Source: Sphingobium sp. 15-1
Lineage (GTDB): Bacteria > Pseudomonadota > Alphaproteobacteria > Sphingomonadales > Sphingomonadaceae
Assembly: GCF_013375535.1 (NCBI RefSeq)
Contig: NZ_JABXJG010000002.1
Span: 1,495,001-1,559,000 of the forward strand
DNA length: 64,000 bases
Direction of reading: 5' to 3'
Shown here: one piece after another, positions 50,532-59,222 of the stretch
Numbering within the stretch: position 1 is the first letter of the stretch
How the letters are laid out: each line of letters starts with the position of its first letter
Made by a program: the position numbers and the translations under genes
Notes under the pieces: generated by a model
What the model was told of the DNA's origin: nothing
The model's input: only the letters and a program-made list of their open reading frames with translations
The model's database searches: none

Positions 50532-52706
50532 GTGTTGTTCGGGAAGCTGCATGTCAACAGTCGGCCGATTGGGGCTTTGTGGCTGGACATGCCCTCTTTG
50601 TTCCTGGGCGTGATCTTCTTTGTGGGTGCGTGCCAGGGCGGGCGCGGGCAGCAGCGCAGCCAAGCGGCTGAAGCCGAAGCGCCAACGGCCCAATTATTGA
50701 ATGCGGGTTCACGGCCGCAAGACTGGCTGATGCACGGCGGGACCTACGCCGAGCAGCGTTTCAGCGCCCTGGACCAGATCGGTGCGGACAATGTCAGCGA
50801 TCTGGGATTGGGCTGGTCGCTTGAGCTCGATACCAACCGCGGTCAGGAAACAACGCCGTTGGTGCTCGACGGGCGGATTTATCTGACGACGGCCTGGTCG
50901 AAGGTCGTTGCGATCGACGGGGCGAGCGGACGCAAGCTGTGGCAATTCGATCCCAAAGTGCCGGGCGATACGGCGGTGCGAGGCTGCTGCGACGTCGTCA
51001 ATCGGGGTGCTGCCTATTATGACGGGAAAATCTATGTCGGGACCTTCGACGGCCGCCTGATCGCCCTGTCCGCTTCGGATGGAAGGCAGCTCTGGTCGGT
51101 GAACACGGTGGATCAGGGACGGCCCTACTCGATCACCGGCGCGCCGCGCATCGTGAAGGGCAAGGTGATCATCGGCAATGCCGGCGCGGAACTGGGCGTG
51201 CGGGGCTATGTTTCGGCCTATGATGCGCAGACGGGAAAGCCGGTCTGGCGTTTCTACACCGTCCCTAATGCTCAGGGCAAAGCTGATGGAGCCGCTTCGG
51301 ATGAAGCCCTTCGTAAGCTCGCCAGTGGCACTTGGTTTGACGGCGAGTGGAAGAATACGGGCGGTGGCGGTACGGTCTGGGACGCCATCGTTTATGATAC
51401 CGAGCTTGACCAACTCTATATCGGCGTCGGCAACGGCACTCCATGGAACCACAAGATCAGGTCGGGCGGGAAGGGGGACAATCTGTTCCTTTCCTCCATC
51501 GTCGCGCTAGACCCGGATAGCGGGAAATATCTCTGGCATTCTCAGGAGACGCCTGCGGAAACATGGGATTTCACGGCAACGCAGCCGATTATTCTTGCTA
51601 CGCTGACGATCGATGGCCGCCCGCGCAAGGTGCTGATGCAGGCGCCCAAGAACGGCTTTTTCTATGTGTTGGACCGCACCGACGGGAAATTGATCTCGGC
51701 CAGGCCCTTCTCTCGAGTCAACTGGGCGAATGGCGTCGATCCGGCAACAGGACGGCCGCGCGAGGTTCCCGGCGCCCGCTATGAGAAGGCGCCGTTTCTG
51801 ATGTCCCCTTCGGCCTATGGCGCTCATAACTGGTATCCGATGGCCTTCAGTCCCAAGACCGGGCTTGTTTATCTTCCTGTTCAAGACGTTCCCTTTTATT
51901 ATCAGCAGGACAGTGGATATCGATATCGGTCGCAGACTTTCAACCTCGGAACCTATTCCGAGAAAAATGCGCTTCCCGACAGTGAAGCTGCGCGAAAAAC
52001 GATCGGGGCGTCGCTCAAGGGCGCGCTGATTGCCTGGGATCCCGTCCGGCAGAAAGAGGTCTGGCGAGCGGAACAGCCCGGGCCTGCCGCAGCGGGTGTG
52101 CTGGCGACTGCCGGCGGACTGGTGTTCGAAGGTAATCCAACCGGCGCCTTTGAGGCCTTCGATGCGCAATCGGGCAAGCGCCTCTGGAAATTTCAGGCTG
52201 AGACCCAGGTGGTCGGCAGTCCCATGAGCTATGCGGTCAAGGGGCAGCAATATATTCTTGTCGTCTCCGGCGCAGGCGGCGGTTACGGGCTGACATCACC
52301 CTTCACCATCGACAAACGCCCCAAGCCGAATGGCCGGGTGTTGGCGTTCAGGCTGGGAGGGAAGGACAGCCTGAACGCCTATCAAGCGCCAGCATTAAGC
52401 CCAGCGGTCATTCCTGCGGAAAGCTTTACGGCTGCTGAGGTCGGACGTGGCGAGCGCATATATGAAACGACGTGCGGATGGTGTCACGGCCCTGGCGGGG
52501 TTTCAGGCGGTGTCTTGCCGGACCTTCGTCGTTCGCCTGCGCTGGCGGACGATGCAAGCTGGAACGCGGTTCTGCTGGAAGGTTTGTTGCAGGATCGCGG
52601 GATGGTGACCTTTTCAAAGACGCTGACCCGGCAGGATGCGACCGATGTTCGCGCCTATCTGGCATCGAAGGCCCGCCTTCTGCATGGGCAGGAATCAGCA
52701 AAATAG
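50532..52706 (+). CDS. PQQ-dependent quinohaemoprotein alcohol dehydrogenase
   Basis: A 724-residue periplasmic enzyme: N-terminal hydrophobic segment LFLGVIFFVGAC, probably a lipoprotein-type or signal sequence, then an eight-bladed PQQ propeller (adjacent cysteines in GCCDVVN, catalytic Asp in WDFTATQPIILA), then a C-terminal cytochrome c domain (heme ligands CGWCH about residue 650). Type II quinohaemoprotein alcohol dehydrogenases oxidise primary alcohols and pass electrons to azurin or other cytochromes. AGGAG at 50524 favours the GTG at 50532 or the TTG at 50535. PQQ biosynthesis genes are not in the window. Confidence 0.9.
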   Translation: MLFGKLHVNSRPIGALWLDMPSLFLGVIFFVGACQGGRGQQRSQAAEAEAPTAQLLNAGSRPQDWLMHGGTYAEQRFSALDQIGADNVSDLGLGWSLELDTNRGQETTPLVLDGRIYLTTAWSKVVAIDGASGRKLWQFDPKVPGDTAVRGCCDVVNRGAAYYDGKIYVGTFDGRLIALSASDGRQLWSVNTVDQGRPYSITGAPRIVKGKVIIGNAGAELGVRGYVSAYDAQTGKPVWRFYTVPNAQGKADGAASDEALRKLASGTWFDGEWKNTGGGGTVWDAIVYDTELDQLYIGVGNGTPWNHKIRSGGKGDNLFLSSIVALDPDSGKYLWHSQETPAETWDFTATQPIILATLTIDGRPRKVLMQAPKNGFFYVLDRTDGKLISARPFSRVNWANGVDPATGRPREVPGARYEKAPFLMSPSAYGAHNWYPMAFSPKTGLVYLPVQDVPFYYQQDSGYRYRSQTFNLGTYSEKNALPDSEAARKTIGASLKGALIAWDPVRQKEVWRAEQPGPAAAGVLATAGGLVFEGNPTGAFEAFDAQSGKRLWKFQAETQVVGSPMSYAVKGQQYILVVSGAGGGYGLTSPFTIDKRPKPNGRVLAFRLGGKDSLNAYQAPALSPAVIPAESFTAAEVGRGERIYETTCGWCHGPGGVSGGVLPDLRRSPALADDASWNAVLLEGLLQDRGMVTFSKTLTRQDATDVRAYLASKARLLHGQESAK

Positions 52707-52754
52707 AGAAATCGGCCGCTTAGGAGCGTGCCAAGTGAATGGGAGGATTAGAGA

Positions 52755-54995
52755 ATGTCTCATGTTTTTCAGCCTAGCAAAGCCCGTCTTATGCTAGGAG
52801 TCGCAGGTCTGGCGCTGGCAACGGCCATGCCGCACCTCGCTTTGGCGCAGTCCGCGCCGTCGGTGCAGGATACGGCGCCGCCCGTTGCAACCCCGTCGGC
52901 AGAGCAGGCGGTCGCCGGTGACAATCAGCCCAATGCCGCCGGAGGACCGCAGGCCGGCGACATTATCGTGACAGCCCAGCGCCGCGAACAAACGGCTCTC
53001 AAGACTCCGCTGTCGCTCACCGCGCTGGACGACAAGCTAATCGAACAGAAGCAGGTGACGGGCCTGGTCGATCTGCAATTCGTGTCGCCAGGCATTCGCA
53101 GCGGCCAGCAGCAGGGCGTCAACCGCGTATTCATCCGCGGTATCGGGCTTTCCTCCTTCGCGTCGGGCGCGGATTCCAGTGTCGCCTTCTATGCCGATGG
53201 AGTCTATGTCGGCCGTCCGGCTGCCCAGCTTTCGTCCTTCTTCGATATCGGCCGCATCGAGGTGCTCCGCGGTCCGCAGGGCGCGCTCTACGGCCGGAAC
53301 GCGACCGGCGGTGCAATCAACCTGATCACCAACAATCCCGAGAGCGAGGCGGGCGGCTATGTCAATGTCGGCCTTGGCAATTATTCGCTGCATCAGGCGG
53401 AAGGGGCGCTTAACCTGCCGCTTCAGGGTACGGGCGGCGATCTTAACGCGCGTGTCGCGTTCAAGCTGCTGGACCGCAACGGCTATGGCTATGATTTCGG
53501 CACCGATCATCCGGTCAATGATGCCCATACGCAGGCGGTGCGCGCGACGTTGCGGTACAATCCGTCCAAGGACGTCGATATCCGCCTGATCGGTGAATAT
53601 AATCATGAAGCAGACAATAACAATTATGCCACCAATTTCGGCGCCTATCCCGGCTACCAGCTCTCCGGCGTCGTCGACTTCGGCGGCACGCAGATTGCAG
53701 GACAGCAGGATGCCGCCACGGCGCTGCGTGGCAATACCAACCGGCGCGAAGGCTATGCTGTCACTCTGAATGGCACGGTGTCGCTGACCGACAGCCTCAG
53801 CATGACCTCCATCACCGGCTGGCGGAAGTTCGAGCGTCACAATGACGCCAGTTCCGACGGAACGACGGCCGGGCTTGGCAGCACCTTCTACAATGAATGG
53901 TCGAACCAAGTCAGTCAGGAACTGGTGTTCAACTGGGATGCCGACCGGCTCCAGGTAACGGGCGGGCTTTCCTATTATCATGAGAAGCTGCGCAACTATG
54001 TCCTGGTGCCGTTCATCCAGCTGGGTAATGTCAACTATATTCAGCAAGGCGCGCTGAAGATCGACGCTTATTCTGCTTATATCCAGGGCACTTACTCGCT
54101 GCTCGATTCCCTGAGACTGACGGTGGCAGGACGGTATAGTTCGGAGACACGAAAATCGTCCGGCACCTTCAGCTTCGTGACGGTCACGCCGCTGGATGAC
54201 AGGCGGACCTGGAACGCTTTCAATCCGAAATTCGGGTTGGAATATGATGTCGCGCCCGGCGTCCTGGTCTATGCTTCGGCGACCAATGGGTTCAAGAGCG
54301 GCACCTTCAATGTGGGCCAGGTCAACCCGGCGATTAACCCGGAAAAGATCTGGGCCTATGAAATCGGCGCCAAGGCGCGGTTGCTGGACAATGCCGTCGA
54401 TATTTCGGCGGCCGCCTTCAGATATGATTATAAAGACCTGCAGGTGAACAAGATTTTGGGCCTGGCGACACTGACGACGAACGCGGCGTCGGCGACCAAC
54501 AAGGGTTTTGAAATTGCGATCAACGCGCGCCCGGCCGAGGGGCTGACGCTCAATGCCAATTACACCTATCTTGACGCGACGTTCAAGGATTTCACCTCGA
54601 TCAACCCGCTCGTCCCCACTGCGCCCGCAGAGGATCTGAGCGGCAAGATGCTGCCCGGCGCCCCCAAGCACGCAGTCACGCTGGGCGGCAGCTATGTCAT
54701 TCCGGTTGGCGGGGATTCCAGCCTGACGCTGTCAGGTGACGCTTCCTACCAGTCGCGCATTTATTTCAGCGAATTCAATGACAAGGTTCTCAGCCAAAAG
54801 GGCGTGACCAAGCTGAATGCGTCTGTCAAATACAGCTCCGGCGATGATTGGTCGCTGACATTCTGGGGCAAGAACCTGACGGACGAGACGATCGCGGGCA
54901 ACAAGACGCTGGGCATCGCGCTGTGGGGTTATCCGATCTACGGCAATCTGGAGGCGCCCGCGACCTATGGCGCCACGTTAGCGGTCAATTTCTAA
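52755..54995 (+). CDS. TonB-dependent outer-membrane receptor (second)
   Basis: A 746-residue receptor with a signal peptide (AGLALATAMPHLALAQSAP), an Ala/Pro-rich linker, a TonB-box-like DIIVTAQRREQTALKTPLSL, plug (VLRGPQGALYGRNATGGAIN) and barrel ending ATYGATLAVNF. It differs from the receptor at 46532 in its linker and loops, so it may take up another form of the substrate or another nutrient. GGGAGGATT lies 8-15 bases upstream of the ATG. Confidence 0.93.
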   Translation: MSHVFQPSKARLMLGVAGLALATAMPHLALAQSAPSVQDTAPPVATPSAEQAVAGDNQPNAAGGPQAGDIIVTAQRREQTALKTPLSLTALDDKLIEQKQVTGLVDLQFVSPGIRSGQQQGVNRVFIRGIGLSSFASGADSSVAFYADGVYVGRPAAQLSSFFDIGRIEVLRGPQGALYGRNATGGAINLITNNPESEAGGYVNVGLGNYSLHQAEGALNLPLQGTGGDLNARVAFKLLDRNGYGYDFGTDHPVNDAHTQAVRATLRYNPSKDVDIRLIGEYNHEADNNNYATNFGAYPGYQLSGVVDFGGTQIAGQQDAATALRGNTNRREGYAVTLNGTVSLTDSLSMTSITGWRKFERHNDASSDGTTAGLGSTFYNEWSNQVSQELVFNWDADRLQVTGGLSYYHEKLRNYVLVPFIQLGNVNYIQQGALKIDAYSAYIQGTYSLLDSLRLTVAGRYSSETRKSSGTFSFVTVTPLDDRRTWNAFNPKFGLEYDVAPGVLVYASATNGFKSGTFNVGQVNPAINPEKIWAYEIGAKARLLDNAVDISAAAFRYDYKDLQVNKILGLATLTTNAASATNKGFEIAINARPAEGLTLNANYTYLDATFKDFTSINPLVPTAPAEDLSGKMLPGAPKHAVTLGGSYVIPVGGDSSLTLSGDASYQSRIYFSEFNDKVLSQKGVTKLNASVKYSSGDDWSLTFWGKNLTDETIAGNKTLGIALWGYPIYGNLEAPATYGATLAVNF

Positions 54996-55003
54996 GGTGT
55001 GGC

Positions 55004-55042
55004 GGTGCAGGCCTGCTTTTTGGGCAGGCCTGTGCCTTTTAA
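55004..55042 (+). terminator. Candidate terminator after the second TonB receptor
   Basis: CAGGCCTGC, a short T-containing loop and GCAGGCCTG, followed by TGCCTTTTAA. Probably ends the receptor transcript; some read-through to the aldehyde dehydrogenase is plausible because its ribosome-binding site follows at once. Confidence 0.6.
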
Positions 55043-55057
55043 TGGAGAAAGACAAGC

Positions 55058-56530
55058 ATGGTAGGACCGGCCAACGCGCGGGGCATTCTCAAGGCGCCGG
55101 ATAAGCTGTTCATCGACGGCCAATGGGTGGCGCCGCAGGAAGGCGGCACCCTCACCGTTCGATCGCCAGCGACGGAGGAGATTTTCCTGACCGTGGCCGA
55201 GGCTGGAACGGCGGATATCGATCGCGCGGTTGACGCGGCCCGGCGCGCCTTCGACGCCGGGCCGTGGCCGCGCATGACACCGGCCGAGCGCGCGCCCTAT
55301 CTGCTGGCGATCGCCGATCGTCTGGATGCCCGGGTTGACGACATCGCGACCATCTGGCCCAATGAGATGGGGATCTTGCATTCCATCGCTGCGGCATTCG
55401 GTGGCACGATCGGCGGCGTCTATCGCTATTATGCGGGGCTGGCGGAAAGCTTCGCCTTCGAGGAGCGGTTCGACGCGCCTCCGGGGGGTGGAGATCACGC
55501 CTTCATCAGCTATGAACCGGTTGGCGTGGTTGGAGCAATCATTCCCTGGAATGCGCCGGTCAACATCATGGCCTATAAGGTCGCCCCGGCACTTCTGGCT
55601 GGCTGCACTATCGTTCTGAAACTCTCGCCAGAGGCCCCCGGCACCGGATTGTTGCTGGCGGAGATCGCCGAAGAGATCGGCCTTCCCCCAGGGGTGCTCA
55701 ACGTCCTGACGGCGGATCGCGATGCGTCAGAGCGGCTGGTGCGCCATCCCGATGTCGACAAGATCGGCTTTACCGGGTCGAGTGCGGTCGGCAAGAGGAT
55801 CGCCTCCATCTGCGGAGAGCGCATTGCCCGCTGCACGCTGGAACTGGGCGGCAAGTCGGCTGCGGTGATCCTCGACGATTATGATGTGGAATTGGCCGCT
55901 CAATCTCTTGCCGGATCGGCCTGCGCCATGACTGGTCAAATCTGCTCCTCATTGACACGCTACATCGTCCCGCGCAACAGGCATGACCGCTTTGTTGAGG
56001 CGCTCAAGGCGCAATTCGATGCCGTCACAGTCGGCGATCCCTTCGACCCCGGGGTCGGAATGGGTCCGCTCGCCATGGCGCGGCAGCGGGATAAGGTCGA
56101 GGCCATGGTGCAGGAAGCGATCCGCGACGGCAATGTCCTCGTGTCCGGCGGGCGTCGTCCGGCGCATCTCAATCGAGGCTTTTTCTTCGAGCCGACACTG
56201 TTCGCCCATGTCGACAATCACGACATGATCGCGCGGGAGGAGGTTTTCGGCCCCGTCGTGACGGTGATCTCCGCCGATAGCGACGAACAGGCCATTGCGA
56301 TTGCCAATGAAACGGTGTTTGGCCTCAATAATTCCGTCTTCACCAACGATGCGCCGCGTGGTTATGCCGTGGCGCGACGGCTGCGGTCCGGGACGGTTGG
56401 GCATAATGCGTGGCGAAGCGACATGGCGATAGGCTTCGGCGGCTTCAAGCAATCCGGCATCGGCCGGGAAGGCGGCGTTGACGGCCTGCGCGCCTATCTG
56501 GAAGCCAAGACCATCATCATGGATGCGTGA
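55058..56530 (+). CDS. Aldehyde dehydrogenase
   Basis: A 490-residue NAD(P)-dependent enzyme. The motifs IIPWNAPVNIMAYKVAPALL, IGFTGSSAVGKRIAS, Glu in LELGGKSAAV and the active Cys in TGQICSSLTRYIV are present, as is the C-terminal FGGFKQSGIGREGG. It would oxidise an aldehyde, for example from the PQQ alcohol dehydrogenase, to the acid. GGAGAAAG precedes the ATG. It is followed by a SnoaL-like gene after 18 bases, and a terminator lies just upstream. Confidence 0.93.
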   Translation: MVGPANARGILKAPDKLFIDGQWVAPQEGGTLTVRSPATEEIFLTVAEAGTADIDRAVDAARRAFDAGPWPRMTPAERAPYLLAIADRLDARVDDIATIWPNEMGILHSIAAAFGGTIGGVYRYYAGLAESFAFEERFDAPPGGGDHAFISYEPVGVVGAIIPWNAPVNIMAYKVAPALLAGCTIVLKLSPEAPGTGLLLAEIAEEIGLPPGVLNVLTADRDASERLVRHPDVDKIGFTGSSAVGKRIASICGERIARCTLELGGKSAAVILDDYDVELAAQSLAGSACAMTGQICSSLTRYIVPRNRHDRFVEALKAQFDAVTVGDPFDPGVGMGPLAMARQRDKVEAMVQEAIRDGNVLVSGGRRPAHLNRGFFFEPTLFAHVDNHDMIAREEVFGPVVTVISADSDEQAIAIANETVFGLNNSVFTNDAPRGYAVARRLRSGTVGHNAWRSDMAIGFGGFKQSGIGREGGVDGLRAYLEAKTIIMDA

Positions 56531-56548
56531 GAGAAAGAGGAAACGACG

Positions 56549-57043
56549 ATGACGACTGTGGCGGAAGGGCAGAAAGTGACGATCACTGCGGAGATCAGCG
56601 CCCGCAATCCGACGGCACTGGCCAATCTGAAGGTGATCGAGGCTTTCTTCGCATCCTATCTGATCGACAAGGCGGGCTTTTATGGGCTCTGGGTAGATGA
56701 CGAGCCGCAGGTGATCACGCCGTTCGTGACCGATGGGGTAGCGGTTTGCAAATCGGCGGTTCGCACTGGCTGGGACGAAATTCGCACTTTCTGGGATCCG
56801 ATTCATGACGGGATGAAGGGAAAGTTCAACTGGATCATCGACGACGTGATGGTCGGGGAGGACCCCAATCTGATCATCACCAAGTCGAGCAGCGATATAG
56901 ACGTGCAGACCAGTGAAATATGGGGCGGGAAGCCGCTCAAATATCAGGGGCGATATGTGCAGATCTTCAAGTTCGAGGATGGAAAGGTCAAGAGCTTCGA
57001 GGAATATTATGACACGGCGTTGCTCAATGCCGCCTATGCTTGA
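56549..57043 (+). CDS. SnoaL/NTF2-like (PhzA/PhzB-like) protein
   Basis: A 164-residue protein with the cone fold pattern (NLKVIEAFFASYLIDKAGFY, then GLWVDDEPQVITPFV, FWDPIHDGMKGKFNWIIDD, FKFEDGKVKSFEEYYD). These resemble PhzA/B-type and other NTF2-like proteins, which act as isomerases or condensation catalysts; a reaction is not assignable. It follows the aldehyde dehydrogenase in the same direction and is probably in its operon. It converges on the CoA-transferase at 57047 with a 3-base gap. Confidence 0.75.
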   Translation: MTTVAEGQKVTITAEISARNPTALANLKVIEAFFASYLIDKAGFYGLWVDDEPQVITPFVTDGVAVCKSAVRTGWDEIRTFWDPIHDGMKGKFNWIIDDVMVGEDPNLIITKSSSDIDVQTSEIWGGKPLKYQGRYVQIFKFEDGKVKSFEEYYDTALLNAAYA

Positions 57044-57046
57044 ATC

Positions 57047-58204
57047 CTAGCGGTCCAGCTCCTTTCGCACGGCATCGCTGTCTTCCCCGATCGCGCGGGC
57101 GTCGATGAGTTTTCTCTCGGCGCCCGCGCCGAAGCGCACCGGCGCCCGCATGCCGACATATTCGCCTTCGGTCGGATGAGTGAGCTTTTCAAAAAAGCCC
57201 ACCGCTCGCAGGTGAGGATCGTCGAACAGGTCATCAAGCCCATTGACCCGGCATGCGGGAATATCGTGCCGCTGCATCAGGTTGAGCCATTCGGCGCTGT
57301 CCTTTTCGACAAGTATCGCTTCCAGCGCCCGCTGCATCAGCGCGACATTCTGCAGCCGCAGAAGCGGCGTGGAGAGAGCCTCTTGCTCGAATAGGTCGGC
57401 CCGGCCCAACAGGGTGAACAGACGCAGCCAGCGTTCATCCGTGTAGGGCGCGATCACGATATGCCCGTCGCGGGTCGCCATGGGCTGGCGATCGGGATCG
57501 AGCTGGCGTGGATAGCCGGCAGGTGCATTGGGGGGATCAAAGACGCGGCCGTACATATGTTCCTGAAGCAGGAAATGCGTGACCGTCTCGAACATCGGGA
57601 CTTCGATCGTCTGGCCTTCACCGCTATGTTCGCGGTGATAAAGCGCCGCGAGCACGGCATAGGCCGCGTGCAGGCCGGACACCTTGTCCGCAAGGGCTGT
57701 GGGCAGGAAGCGGGGAGGGCCTTGGCCCGTTACCATCGGGTGGAGCGATGCCGTACCGGAAAGCGCCTGGATGATGTCGTCATAGGCGGGCCGGCCCGCA
57801 TAGGGGCCATCCTTGCCGAAGCCCGTGCAATGGACATGGATGATGTCGGGGCGAAGCGCACGCACGGACTCATAGTTAAGACCAGCGCGGATCGCCGCCT
57901 GTTCGCGCAGATTATGGATGACGATGTCGCAGGTCGGGATCAGGGCGCGGAGATCGGCCGCGCCCTTCTCGCTCTTGATGTCCCAGTCGATCGACCGTTT
58001 GCCCCGGTTCATGGTGAGGTGGAGCGGCCCCATGCGCCTTGTCCGGCGGGGTTTCCCCACGCGCCGCGCCTCGTCGCCGCCGGACGGTTCCAGCTTGATC
58101 ACCTCGGCGCCCATATTCGCCAATGTTTCGGTGCAATAGGGACCGAACATGACGGTCGTCATGTCCAGGATACGAACGTCGCTCAGAATAGCTTTCTTCA
58201 CCAT
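57047..58204 (-). CDS. CaiB/BaiF-family CoA transferase (second in the operon direction)
   Basis: A 385-residue class III CoA transferase: VRILDMTTVMFGPYCTETLA then NMGAEVIKLEPSGGDEAR, and NRGKRSIDWDIKSEKGAADL with the family's interlocked layout. The catalytic Asp is probably in GRPAYDDIIQAL. It moves CoA from one acyl-CoA (often succinyl-CoA) to a carboxylic acid. The start is the ATG at 58204. A terminator separates it from the PrpB-like gene upstream, so it may have its own promoter or depend on read-through. Confidence 0.9.
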   Translation of the reverse strand: MVKKAILSDVRILDMTTVMFGPYCTETLANMGAEVIKLEPSGGDEARRVGKPRRTRRMGPLHLTMNRGKRSIDWDIKSEKGAADLRALIPTCDIVIHNLREQAAIRAGLNYESVRALRPDIIHVHCTGFGKDGPYAGRPAYDDIIQALSGTASLHPMVTGQGPPRFLPTALADKVSGLHAAYAVLAALYHREHSGEGQTIEVPMFETVTHFLLQEHMYGRVFDPPNAPAGYPRQLDPDRQPMATRDGHIVIAPYTDERWLRLFTLLGRADLFEQEALSTPLLRLQNVALMQRALEAILVEKDSAEWLNLMQRHDIPACRVNGLDDLFDDPHLRAVGFFEKLTHPTEGEYVGMRAPVRFGAGAERKLIDARAIGEDSDAVRKELDR

Positions 58205-58243
58205 GATCAGCGCATGATAATGAGGTGGCGGCCCCGCGCAATG

Positions 58244-58275
58244 AAAACGGCCCGCCCGCCGGAGCGAGCGGGCCG
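58244..58275 (-). terminator. Terminator after the PrpB-like gene
   Basis: On the minus strand GCGGCCCGCTC, a short loop and GGGCGGGCCG then TTTTC. A strong GC stem with a T-rich end, 33 bases after the lyase stop codon. Confidence 0.65.
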
Positions 58276-58307
58276 CTTCCCACGAAAGAAGGTGCGGGCG
58301 AAAGGAC

Positions 58308-59222
58308 TCAGGCGAAGGCCTGGGTCGGCGCGATGCTCTGCACGATATTGGCGTCGAGCGACTCATAATCATGGTAGGAAATGGTCCGGTACAGTTCTTC
58401 ACGGGTCTGCATCCGGTCCAGCATGGACTTGGCGCTGCCATCCCGCGCCAGCGACGCGTAAAGCTCCTCCTGCGCCTTGTTGGCGACGCGCAGCGAGGAT
58501 ACCGGCCAGATCACGATACTATAGCCGATCGCCTGCAATTCGGTTGCGGTGAGCAGCGGCGAACGGCCAAATTCTGTCATGTTGGCGAGCAGCGGGGCCT
58601 TCACCTCCGACGTGAAGGCATGGAACATCTCAGGCGTGGTCAGCGCTTCGGAGAAGATCACGTCCGCACCGGCATCGACATACATGTTGGCGCGCTTGAT
58701 GGCGCCTTCCACGCCTTCGCTCGCCGCGGCGTCGGTGCGCGCCACGATCAGCATTTCCTTGCGGGCCTTGGCGGCCGCAGCCACCTTGCGCGCCATGTCA
58801 TCGGCGGTGGCGAGGCGCTTGTCGTTGAGGTGGCCGCATTTTTTCGGTAGGATCTGGTCTTCCAGCTGGATCGCCGCAGCGCCGGCCTCCTCGAAGGCGC
58901 GGACGGTCTGCATGACGTTGAGCACCTCGCCATATCCGGTATCGCCATCGACCAGAACGGGAAGGTCGGCCGCCCGGACGATCTGACGCACGAAGAAACA
59001 GACATCGTCGACCGAAATGATGCCGAGGTCCGGCAGACCCATGGAGGCGCTCATCGCCGCGCCGGATAGATAGAGCGCCTTGAAGCCGGCCGCCTGCGCC
59101 TGCAACGCTGCCTGTGCATTATGGGCGCCCGGCATCTGGACGATTTCGGGCTGCTCCACCAGCGCGCGCAGGCGCGCGGCGCGGCTGGACTTCTCGATAT
59201 TGGCGGCAATCAGCGGGATCAT
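58308..59222 (-). CDS. 2-Methylisocitrate lyase (PrpB)-like, isocitrate lyase/PEP mutase family
   Basis: A 304-residue (beta/alpha)8 lyase. Metal and substrate motifs: VLVDGDTGYGEVLNVM, LEDQILPKKCGHLN (catalytic Cys in KKCGH), MTEFGRSPLL. This is close to PrpB, which splits 2-methylisocitrate to pyruvate and succinate, but relatives cleave dimethylmalate or other 2-hydroxy-diacids. No other methylcitrate-cycle gene is present, so a pathway-specific C-C cleavage is possible. Overlaps the CoA-transferase gene by 4 bp. Confidence 0.85.
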   Translation of the reverse strand: MIPLIAANIEKSSRAARLRALVEQPEIVQMPGAHNAQAALQAQAAGFKALYLSGAAMSASMGLPDLGIISVDDVCFFVRQIVRAADLPVLVDGDTGYGEVLNVMQTVRAFEEAGAAAIQLEDQILPKKCGHLNDKRLATADDMARKVAAAAKARKEMLIVARTDAAASEGVEGAIKRANMYVDAGADVIFSEALTTPEMFHAFTSEVKAPLLANMTEFGRSPLLTATELQAIGYSIVIWPVSSLRVANKAQEELYASLARDGSAKSMLDRMQTREELYRTISYHDYESLDANIVQSIAPTQAFA

